Positions 57,370 through 64,000 of a stretch of DNA of 64,000 nucleotides are shown here, piece after piece. Made by a program: the position numbers and the translations under genes. The notes below the pieces were generated by a model that had not been told where the DNA came from, ran no database searches, and was given only the letters and a program-made list of their open reading frames with translations. Location of the stretch: positions 620,001 to 684,000 of the forward strand of contig NZ_CP025096.1 in the NCBI RefSeq assembly GCF_002831565.1. Direction: 5' to 3'. The stretch is from Spirosoma pollinicola (lineage in GTDB: Bacteria > Bacteroidota > Bacteroidia > Cytophagales > Spirosomataceae). Position 1 is the first letter of the stretch. Each line of letters begins with the position of its first letter.

Positions 57370-59046
57370 TCAGTCTATTTTTGCCGTTGCCGCCGGACCG
57401 AATTTGGTACCAAAAAAGTCAGCTTTATTCCAGACAGGACGGCCATTCGCCTGAGCTGTGAGGTAACCAATCAGGAACTGCAACTGCACATGCCGACCAG
57501 CCGCGTTCCAATCAAACGGCTGATTCATATCGTCCTGTGGGGTGTGATAGATCGTTGCCCGCCAGGCGAGGTTAAGTTTTGTACCGTCGCGGTCGTCGCC
57601 GGTGGTCGAACCGCTTTTGATGTAAATAGCCGGAATACCCTGCCGTACAAAGCTAAAGTGGTCGGAGCGCATGAAGACGGCCTGCTCAGGAATCGGGTCT
57701 TTGGCAATTTTTACACCCACAAACGTAGCGGCTGCCTCCACGGCACCCTTCATGCTAGAATGCTCGGAGCCATAAGGCACAATATCCAGCAACGGGTGAA
57801 AGAAAAACGGCATATCGAGACACAGGTTCGCTACTATTTTAGCCTTTGGTACGGTCGGATTACTGGCAAAATAATCGGAGCCAAGCAGCCCCATTTCTTC
57901 GCCCGTTACGGCTACGAACACAATAGACCGACGCGGCTTTTGAGGTAATGACGCAAAGAGCCGGGCCGCTTCGAGGTTAATGGCCACACCCGATGCGTTG
58001 TCATGTGCACCATTAAAAATTGAATCTCCTTTGACGGGTCGCCCTACGCCGAGGTGATCGAGGTGCGAAACATAAACAACATATTCATCTTTTAGAGTTG
58101 GGTCAATGCCGGGCAGTACCCCTACGATGTTTTCACCCACCAGCCCATCGTTCAGATCGGTTTCGGTATGGGCGCGAACCACCAGATTCATTGGAAACGC
58201 CTGTGGTTTACTCTGATTGGCGGCCACGCGGGCTTCTTCAAACGTTTTGGCTGCTTTTCCGAACAATGAGCGAGCCGTTGAGTCGCCCAATAAAGCCACA
58301 ACTTTCAACTGCGGGAACGTCCGCTGGGCTTTTCCCTGGGCGTTGGTCCAGCGGTAGGTAGCCTGTCGATTACGGGGCGCGTTTGACTCGATACGTGCCT
58401 GAACATCGGTGGGCAGGCTAAACGTTATCATGCCCACTGCACCGCGCGAAGCCGCTACTTCCTGCTTGGCCGAGCCTGTATACGCCCGCTGATTCGATGG
58501 AAATATAGCCGGAGCGCCGTTAAAACAGGCGACAACTTTACCGCGCACATCAATACCGGCATAGTCATCGTACCCCAACTCGGGAGCCGATACGCCAAAA
58601 CCGACAAAAACAATGGGTGCTGAAACATCACTGACCGGCTGGCCAAAGTTGGGACTGAGAATAAAGTTTTTACCGTACGTAAACAGCTGTTCCTTCCCCT
58701 CCTGAATCAAAGCAAGCGTACTGGCGTCTTCACGAACCTGTGCTTTGCGAAGCGGCACTAACTGACGAAATGTTCCCCGCTGTCCAAGTGGTTTGAAGCC
58801 CAGCGTTTTGAACTGTTTTTCAACATATTGAGCGGCCAATTCATAGCCTTCTGTACCGGGTTTCCGACCTTTTAATTTATCATCTGCCAGGTAGCGCATA
58901 TGGGCTTCGATGGCTGTAGGACGTACAGATCGGGCTGCTTGTTGGGCCTCAGCGGGAATCGTTACAGGTGACATCTGAGCCGAAACCGACTGAATAATGC
59001 CAATACAGACAAGGTAGGGACTATACTTTTTCAACATAGGTAACAA
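57370..59046 (-). CDS. secreted M28-family metallopeptidase with PA domain
   Basis: This 558-residue protein has a signal peptide (KKYSPYLVCIGIIQSVSAQ). The M28 N-terminal part (AHMRYLADDKLKGRKPGTEGYELAAQYVEKQFKTLGFKPLG) is followed by an inserted PA domain (PIVFVGFGVSAPELGYDDYAGIDVRGKVVACFNG). The catalytic part shows YVVYVSHLDHLGVG, IFNGAHDNASGVAINLEAARLF, VFVAVTGEEMGLLGSDYF, and the late histidine in SDHFSFVRQGIPAIYIKSG, which together make the di-zinc site. These aminopeptidase/carboxypeptidase-type enzymes digest peptides in the periplasm or outside. It is monocistronic. Confidence 0.92.
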   Translation of the reverse strand: MLPMLKKYSPYLVCIGIIQSVSAQMSPVTIPAEAQQAARSVRPTAIEAHMRYLADDKLKGRKPGTEGYELAAQYVEKQFKTLGFKPLGQRGTFRQLVPLRKAQVREDASTLALIQEGKEQLFTYGKNFILSPNFGQPVSDVSAPIVFVGFGVSAPELGYDDYAGIDVRGKVVACFNGAPAIFPSNQRAYTGSAKQEVAASRGAVGMITFSLPTDVQARIESNAPRNRQATYRWTNAQGKAQRTFPQLKVVALLGDSTARSLFGKAAKTFEEARVAANQSKPQAFPMNLVVRAHTETDLNDGLVGENIVGVLPGIDPTLKDEYVVYVSHLDHLGVGRPVKGDSIFNGAHDNASGVAINLEAARLFASLPQKPRRSIVFVAVTGEEMGLLGSDYFASNPTVPKAKIVANLCLDMPFFFHPLLDIVPYGSEHSSMKGAVEAAATFVGVKIAKDPIPEQAVFMRSDHFSFVRQGIPAIYIKSGSTTGDDRDGTKLNLAWRATIYHTPQDDMNQPFDWNAAGRHVQLQFLIGYLTAQANGRPVWNKADFFGTKFGPAATAKID

Positions 59047-59165
59047 GGTATTAATCTAAAGTTAAGCCTCAAAATTTTTAATTTCCAAATTACTGCACAA
59101 ACTTTATAGGACAAAAGGACTACTACCAAAAGTCTATCGAATACCCACATAAACTACACGATCCC

Positions 59166-59603
59166 ATGATCTCGAAAAAGGCAAAATATGCGATCAAAGC
59201 ACTAAAGGCATTAACAGAGTCCTATGGAAAAGGGCCGGTTTTGATCTCTCAACTGGCCGAACAGGAATTGATACCCAAAAAATTTCTGGAAACTATTTTG
59301 CTCGACTTACGCAACCACGGTATCCTGCAAAGTCAGAAAGGCAAAGGGGGCGGTTACTTATTGCGCGTTGAGCCGGAGCGCATCACGCTGGCACAGGTTA
59401 TCCGCATTATTGACGGTCCCATTGCGCCTACCCCCTGCGTTTCCTTAAATTTTTATGTTCGCTGCGATGACTGTGATGACGAGGAAACCTGCTCTATCCG
59501 ACCCATTATGTTACGCGTTCGGGATGCTAATCTGGCGGTATACGAAACAACAACGATCAGGATGCTGGTCGACAGAATGACGCCAGTAATTGAGGAAGTT
59601 TGA
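59166..59603 (+). CDS. Rrf2-family transcriptional regulator with cysteine cluster
   Basis: This 145-residue protein has the Rrf2 winged HTH (MISKKAKYAIKALKALTESYGKGPVLISQLAEQELIPKKFLETILLDLRNHGILQSQKGKGGGYLL). A C-terminal region carries four cysteines (C91, C100, C103, C109; CVSLNFYVRCDDCDDEETC), the place where Rrf2 proteins such as IscR and NsrR bind an Fe-S cluster. It probably senses iron-sulfur status, NO or redox stress. It is divergent from the M28 gene and followed by a long imperfect hairpin. Confidence 0.9.
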   Translation: MISKKAKYAIKALKALTESYGKGPVLISQLAEQELIPKKFLETILLDLRNHGILQSQKGKGGGYLLRVEPERITLAQVIRIIDGPIAPTPCVSLNFYVRCDDCDDEETCSIRPIMLRVRDANLAVYETTTIRMLVDRMTPVIEEV

Positions 59604-59608
59604 TTAGT

Positions 59609-59729
59609 AAGTATCCAGATACGATAGAACACAGATTTTTATGATTACTATGATTTTAAAAAGATGATTAGCAGCATCTTAACAAATCATAGTAATCATA
59701 AGAATCTGCGTTCTACTGTCCGGATACTT
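59609..59729. terminator. long imperfect hairpin between convergent genes
   Basis: Outer AAGTATCC/GGATACTT and inner blocks AGAACACAGATT/AATCTGCGTTCT and ATGATTACTATGATTT/AAATCATAGTAATCAT pair to give a stem of about 47 bp with a few mismatches and a 28-nt loop. It separates the convergent Rrf2 and DUF2157-like genes. Confidence 0.6.
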
Positions 59730-59734
59730 GATAA

Positions 59735-60925
59735 CTAATACTTTCCTTCGCTCCCGGCTCCGCCAAAGTCGCCACTACCATAGCGCAAGTTATCTTTTGG
59801 TCCGTGGGGTATGGTGCTGGCTGCCTGCACAGCGGCAATACTGGCCGCGTTAATGAACATGTCGTTTGGCGAATCATCATCTGGTGCGTCCGTAAAGCCG
59901 TGTTTGGGAGTGGCTAAATACCGAATACCAAACACGGCAATCCCAATCAGCACAAAGCCACCGAGCGTCAACGCTACATTGAGTGGCATCAGACTCGTAT
60001 AGTCATGCAGTGTAATGACAGCGGCTATAAGGCCAAGCATGCCGAGGATATTCAGCATTCTGTTTTTCTTTGTCAGACCCTGCCACAGATAAACAGTCGG
60101 AATGGCAAAGGTTAATATCCAGAACAAACCCGCCAAGGCAATTTGGGGCGCATCTGCGCTAGTGTAACCGCCCAGACGCGACCTTAGCAGCAGGCCATTG
60201 AGCTCACGCACAACAAAATAATTACCACCGGCCGCCAGCAAAATAAGCGATACCCATTGCACCAGATTTAGAGGATCGGCATAATAAACCTGTCTGGTAT
60301 CCCGATTCACTATTTGCCTGACCAGAACATACAGCACGAGCGAAACGCCAATTATCACGAAGGGCAACACATCTTTCCCCCAGCTTTCGTTTAACAACCG
60401 ATTGGCAATAGCGGTGTAAAATGTAGACAGCGCAAAGAACGCAATCAACGTATCGCCGTAGTACCAAAGCACCAGCAACAACAGGGGTAGTGTAAACAGG
60501 CAATGGGTAGCGAGGGAAAGGCCATTCGGCAGAAACTGATTAACGCCGAAAGCCAGAAAACCTGTCAGGGTCACGACAAACGCATTATCAATTCCATTAC
60601 GGTACAGCAGTCGGCGGTTGATAAGAAAATGGCCAATAATCCCAACGCCGATGCCAAAAGCAACATTAAACAGACCATAGGCCGTTGCGCTGTCGAATAC
60701 ATCAGATAAGATACTGGCGGGCAGCAGGTAACAAGCCAGAATAGCAACGGTTGTAAATAAAAATAAGCCGATTTCCAGGAAACTGTTTGTCCGGCGAAAC
60801 TCTACCGGATAAGCTTTTCGGATGGTATTGATCTGATCGTCGGATACAAGCCCCTGCCGATGCCAGCGTTCTGCCTGCATGAGAATTTCGCGGTTGTATA
60901 TCCATTGTTCGTTATACGCTCTCAT
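59735..60925 (-). CDS. polytopic membrane protein with DUF2157-like N-terminus
   Basis: This 396-residue protein has a soluble N-terminal helix region (MRAYNEQWIYNREILMQAERWHRQGLVSDDQINTIRKAYPVEFRRTNSFLEIGLFLFT). About ten membrane helices follow (VAILACYLLPASILSDVF; LTGFLAFGVNQFLPNGLSLATHCLFTLPLLLLVLWYYGDTLIAFFALS). The C-terminus is soluble and glycine-rich (RYGSGDFGGAGSEGKY). It is the second of two paralogous membrane-protein genes overlapping by 14 bp, so the products probably work together. Function is unknown. Confidence 0.75.
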   Translation of the reverse strand: MRAYNEQWIYNREILMQAERWHRQGLVSDDQINTIRKAYPVEFRRTNSFLEIGLFLFTTVAILACYLLPASILSDVFDSATAYGLFNVAFGIGVGIIGHFLINRRLLYRNGIDNAFVVTLTGFLAFGVNQFLPNGLSLATHCLFTLPLLLLVLWYYGDTLIAFFALSTFYTAIANRLLNESWGKDVLPFVIIGVSLVLYVLVRQIVNRDTRQVYYADPLNLVQWVSLILLAAGGNYFVVRELNGLLLRSRLGGYTSADAPQIALAGLFWILTFAIPTVYLWQGLTKKNRMLNILGMLGLIAAVITLHDYTSLMPLNVALTLGGFVLIGIAVFGIRYLATPKHGFTDAPDDDSPNDMFINAASIAAVQAASTIPHGPKDNLRYGSGDFGGAGSEGKY

Positions 60926-61919
60926 TCGTTCGGTTGCCTTTAGGTAATTGGCTCATCAGGTAGTAGACTAATGCAATACCGGTCAGAATAAAATACCAGT
61001 AATAGGCATCGTCGCTCTGTGGACGCACATAATGAAAAAATAAGTAAGTAACGCCGATGTAGCCGTAAACGGTACTCATCAAGAGGAATAGAAATGATCC
61101 ATCGGCAATATCTACCCGCTGAAATTTTCGGTCACGTCGGGCATACTGATCGAACGCGACACAGGTCACGGCCAGGGCCAGCGCATACAGTAATCGAGAT
61201 TCGCCGAAGTTGAACAAACCGCCCAACAGAGCCACCAAAAGCAGGTTTCCGGCAATGGTGAGGTAGGTATAGGTGAAGTGAGGTTTAATGTGCTTTCGCT
61301 CCAGCCCGATGGCCACAGCGATCAACAAAAGGCCAAGCCCAATGGCCGACAATACCGTTCCCTGATTGAAAAAGTTGGTTTTAAAATACAGATCAAGCGG
61401 CCTTACCGTAACGCCCACCCACGAAATCAGGGCGGTAAGCGCCATACTCAACACCCCCCGATGGTCAAAGCGGTAGGCCAGTGGCAAAAACAGCAACGCG
61501 GGCAGCAAGGTCACAAGGCCATAGCGGTTGCCAAAGACGTTGTAGGCATATTGTGCGTATCCTTCGAGCGTTAAGAACAGCAGACAAGCCAGAATGAGCG
61601 CATAATCACCGAAGGTAGAGCGGCTTTTGGTTTGGGCGGGCGTCCATTCTGGACGATATTTCCAGGCGAAGTAGAAGCTGCCGATACAGGCAACCGCAAT
61701 AGCCGTCAATAAAGCTCCCTGACCAATTTTGTCGAAGTTATCATAGATCAACAGCCCAAGCCCCGAGCTCAGTAGCAGAATGCCAATGTAGAGCATTGAG
61801 CGTAATTCCCAATGCAGCGAAAAGGGCTTTATTCGTTCTATTTCGGCTATTTCAGCCTGTTGCTTCGGTGGCAAAACCCCTTGTTTACTCAACTCATTCA
61901 GAACTTCGGCCGGGGACAT
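60912..61919 (-). CDS. DUF2157-like polytopic membrane protein
   Basis: This 335-residue protein starts MSPAEVLNELSKQGVLPPKQQAEIAEIERIKPFSLHWELRSMLYIGILLLSSGLGLLIYDNFDKIGQGALLTAIAVACIGSFYFAWKY. The soluble N-terminal helices before the first membrane segment and the run of about ten helices match DUF2157-type proteins. It overlaps the downstream gene by 14 bp and is divergent from the VRR-NUC gene. Function is unknown; the pair is common in Cytophagales. Confidence 0.78.
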   Translation of the reverse strand: MSPAEVLNELSKQGVLPPKQQAEIAEIERIKPFSLHWELRSMLYIGILLLSSGLGLLIYDNFDKIGQGALLTAIAVACIGSFYFAWKYRPEWTPAQTKSRSTFGDYALILACLLFLTLEGYAQYAYNVFGNRYGLVTLLPALLFLPLAYRFDHRGVLSMALTALISWVGVTVRPLDLYFKTNFFNQGTVLSAIGLGLLLIAVAIGLERKHIKPHFTYTYLTIAGNLLLVALLGGLFNFGESRLLYALALAVTCVAFDQYARRDRKFQRVDIADGSFLFLLMSTVYGYIGVTYLFFHYVRPQSDDAYYWYFILTGIALVYYLMSQLPKGNRTNESV

Positions 61920-61946
61920 AAATGATTGTTTTTGTGTTATAGTATT

Positions 61947-63659
61947 ATGGGTAAAAACCCTCGTTACTGCATGATTGGACGTCAGAAAGTTATCCTTACT
62001 CCCCGTTATTACCTCGACAATTTCCGCTATGTGCTGGACTTTGTCAAACGGCTATACGGCAATTTGTTAAACGATGCCGAACGGGATTTTATACAGCGGT
62101 TCGACGCCTTAAGCGTCGATGCCCAATGCCTGTATGTCCGGTTCAGCAACCGCAAAGGACTATTTTTTCGCGTCAACAAGCTACAGTATAACGAAATTAC
62201 TGACTTACCGGCAGCCGTTGGTGAGCTAATTTTGGCTGGCTTTGTCGAACGGCTCTCGGCACACCACGAAATTATGGGCGAGTCGGCACTGGGTATTTTC
62301 ACAAAACCCGAACTACTGAATCTGCTTCCTCTCGAACCGGAAGAGAATCGTTTGCTGGTCAAAGAAAAGAAGGAAAGCGTTGTTCGGTATGCACTCCACG
62401 AGCTTGACTTCGCCGAAATTGTTATCAGTTTGACTACCCACGAAACGGTGGTCAGGATGAATTTTGAGGCTGAGGGCATGATGGTGAAGTATCTGTTTTT
62501 TGGCAATCGGGGAAGCAGCATGACCGAATTTGTGGTGCGGGACCTGGGCATGATCAACTTCGAGCGGTATGACGAAAGTAAGTTTACGGCCCGTTTTCGC
62601 ACCCGGAAAGAGGTAGAAGACAAGTTGCTGATCTCGCTGACCAACGAGGAATTCTACGATCTGAAGGAAACCGAAACACCCGCCGACGATATTTACAACT
62701 GGTTTTTGAACTGGAACGAAACCCGCCCCGAATTAACCGAAATTGCTATTCCGGGTTATCAGAAACTGGTATGCCGCGTGGGCGCTTTTCTGGAACGCCA
62801 AAAACTACCCGATCAGGCGCTGGCTGTTTATGAACTCTCCGATCGGGTTCCGGCAAGGGAACGGCGCGTTCGGCTACTGTTCAAAAACGGCTCGATAGAG
62901 GAAGCCCTCGCCCTTTGCGACGAAATTGCGGTTAACCCGCTCAACGCCGAAGAGCGGTATTTTGCCAATGATTTCCGAGAGAAGATTCTGGGTCTGAGCG
63001 AGAAGAAACGCACGCGCAAAGCAACCACGCGTTTTTTGTCGGATGCAGAAAGCGTCAACATTCCGGCGGCATACCGCCACCACGTCGAAGCGGGGGTCAT
63101 GAATTACTATCTAGAGAATGATTTCGACGCGGCCTTCACCGAAAATTACCCCTGGCGCGGTTTGTTCGGGCTGGCTTTCTGGGATATTATCTACGATGCC
63201 AATGTGTCGGCCATTCACCACCCGCTGCAACGCGCCCCGTCTGATTTTTACCTGCCCGATTTTTACCAGAAACGAGAGGATTTACTAAAAAAGCGCCTTA
63301 CTGAACTCGACACCAAAGACGATTGGCGACGACATACGGGCCGGATGTTCAACGCCAAATATGGCATCACCAACGTGCTGGTCGACTGGTCGGATGAGTT
63401 GTTAAGGTTAGTACAGCAAATGATCGAGTTGCTTGATGTTGAGCAACTACGCCTGATTCTGCTCGAAATGGCCCGCAACGTTCGCGAACACACACGCGGT
63501 TTTCCCGATTTGCTGGTCTGGAACGAGCAGGGCGAGTATGATTTTGTAGAGGTCAAATCGCCCACCGATCACCTCGGGCCACAGCAGCTTCACTGGCTGG
63601 AGTTTTTCCAGACCATCGGCGTGCGGGGGAAAGTTGTTCGGATTATTTGGGAGTTATAG
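61947..63659 (+). CDS. VRR-NUC domain nuclease (FAN1-like)
   Basis: From ATG 61947 the protein has 570 residues. The N-terminal half (LTPRYYLDNFRYVLDFVKRLYGNLLNDAERDFIQRFDALSVDAQCLYVRFSNRKGLFFRVNKLQYNEITDLPAAVGELILAGFVERL) matches the helical and winged-helix part of FAN1. The middle is TPR-like (YQKLVCRVGAFLERQKLPDQALAVYELS). The C-terminus has the VRR-NUC active site (GFPDLLVWNEQGEYDFVEVKSPTDHLGPQQLHWLEFFQTIGVRGKVVRI: PD...EVK). FAN1 is a structure-specific 5' nuclease in cross-link repair; bacterial homologues are complete like this one. Confidence 0.88.
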   Translation: MGKNPRYCMIGRQKVILTPRYYLDNFRYVLDFVKRLYGNLLNDAERDFIQRFDALSVDAQCLYVRFSNRKGLFFRVNKLQYNEITDLPAAVGELILAGFVERLSAHHEIMGESALGIFTKPELLNLLPLEPEENRLLVKEKKESVVRYALHELDFAEIVISLTTHETVVRMNFEAEGMMVKYLFFGNRGSSMTEFVVRDLGMINFERYDESKFTARFRTRKEVEDKLLISLTNEEFYDLKETETPADDIYNWFLNWNETRPELTEIAIPGYQKLVCRVGAFLERQKLPDQALAVYELSDRVPARERRVRLLFKNGSIEEALALCDEIAVNPLNAEERYFANDFREKILGLSEKKRTRKATTRFLSDAESVNIPAAYRHHVEAGVMNYYLENDFDAAFTENYPWRGLFGLAFWDIIYDANVSAIHHPLQRAPSDFYLPDFYQKREDLLKKRLTELDTKDDWRRHTGRMFNAKYGITNVLVDWSDELLRLVQQMIELLDVEQLRLILLEMARNVREHTRGFPDLLVWNEQGEYDFVEVKSPTDHLGPQQLHWLEFFQTIGVRGKVVRIIWEL

Positions 63660-64000
63660 AACCCGCCCCACTCGCAGAAAGATTGGAAACTGAACCTCAC
63701 GTTCACCATCACCCCAAAGCGGCTGTAGCTCCTCTCCCAACCCGATAATGGGGTCTTCCTCGTTTTCATAAATATATTGCCGTACTGCCGACCACGTACG
63801 CAGGTAATTCAGGAATCGCTCTACTGTCCACGTTCGGCAGGCGGTAAACGTAGCGTGTTGCGCATCGGCAAATGGGAAAGGCAACGTTGCATAGCGGTTA
63901 TCAATGTGCATTCGTTGTGGGTCCCAATACGGGCCGATTCTATTTCGGTAGAAATCCAGCATGACACCATCCAGGTCTTGCCCTGCCTGCACCAGTCCGT
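63654..64000 (-). CDS. class I SAM-dependent methyltransferase, C-terminal part (5' end beyond window)
   Basis: The visible 115 residues (GLVQAGQDLDGVMLDFYRNRIGPYWDPQRMHIDNRYATLPFPFADAQHATFTACRTWTVERFLNYLRTWSAVRQYIYENEEDPIIGLGEELQPLWGDGEREVQFPIFLRVGRVL) match the C-terminal region of Methyltransf_11-type proteins, with PFPF..., WT.E.FL.YLRTWSAV and the final VQFPIFLRVGR strand. The SAM-binding N-terminus lies outside. It overlaps the stop of the convergent VRR-NUC gene by 6 bp. Substrate is unknown. Confidence 0.8.
   Translation of the reverse strand, partial: GLVQAGQDLDGVMLDFYRNRIGPYWDPQRMHIDNRYATLPFPFADAQHATFTACRTWTVERFLNYLRTWSAVRQYIYENEEDPIIGLGEELQPLWGDGEREVQFPIFLRVGRVL

Noticed and set aside
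1..64000. CRISPR array or phage-defence island
   Set aside because: No regularly spaced direct repeats and no cas, restriction-modification or other defence gene beyond the RES toxin-antitoxin pair were found.

Overview
The window looks like a chromosomal piece of a Bacteroidota bacterium of the order Cytophagales, most likely Spirosoma or a close relative. The signs are a SusC/SusD pair, a NUDIX-type sugar regulator, TonB-family proteins, sparse Shine-Dalgarno sites, a PA-domain M28 peptidase, a Rrf2 regulator with clustered cysteines, and many Spirosoma-like proteins. I see no intact rRNA, tRNA or CRISPR array. The genus is an inference from protein character, not from a marker gene.

Layout. 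0-10 kb: regulators and redox enzymes (Crp/Fnr, CPBP protease, ECF sigma + YciI pair, flavin monooxygenase, HxlR), followed by a decay zone at 5.9-8.9 kb with a truncated LLM monooxygenase, a broken tRNA-Lys, an IS3 transposase remnant and a phosphoesterase remnant. 9-35 kb: carbohydrate region. A NUDIX-type regulator faces a secreted beta-propeller protein and a GH79-like glycosidase across two palindromic operators. An eight-gene minus-strand operon (GMC oxidoreductase, two Gfo/Idh/MocA dehydrogenases, phosphotriesterase-like hydrolase, FAD oxidoreductase, xylose-isomerase-like protein, SIS protein, ROK kinase) plus an upstream SDR gene, a divergent GntR regulator and a SusCD transporter looks like an import and oxidative-breakdown pathway for a glycoside or amino sugar. 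An AraC regulator faces a GH35-like beta-galactosidase. 35-51 kb: accessory DNA with two esterases, a second HxlR beside a truncated NmrA gene, a RES/MbcA-type toxin-antitoxin pair, a broken serine resolvase, a frameshifted IS1182-type element, a 129-bp MITE related to it, and small orphan or nonsense-mutated genes. 51.6-64 kb: core-like genes (Nif3-like protein, Zn-ribbon protein, TPR protein, phosphoglycerate kinase, M28 peptidase, Rrf2, DUF2157-like membrane proteins, VRR-NUC nuclease), with a RAYT (REP-associated tyrosine transposase) gene bracketed by two long perfect palindromes.

Most unusual signal. Several decayed genes (IS3 OrfA, IS3 OrfB, a resolvase twice, an IS1182 transposase twice, and a tRNA-Lys T-arm) carry a GC-rich insert of exactly 16 bp. 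Removing it restores the reading frame or the tRNA fold. Most inserts share one architecture: a 4-nt stem, a tetraloop, the complementary 4 nt, and a 4-nt tail usually reading NGCG or NGCC, with covarying stem bases. Further copies sit in non-coding DNA at 1.93-2.02 kb, 31.0 kb and 37.1 kb. This looks like a dispersed micro-element, or the footprint of an insertion process, that I do not recognise. A separate ~60-120 bp dispersed repeat (about ten full or partial copies, ends AACGCTCC and GGGGCGTT) runs through the accessory DNA.
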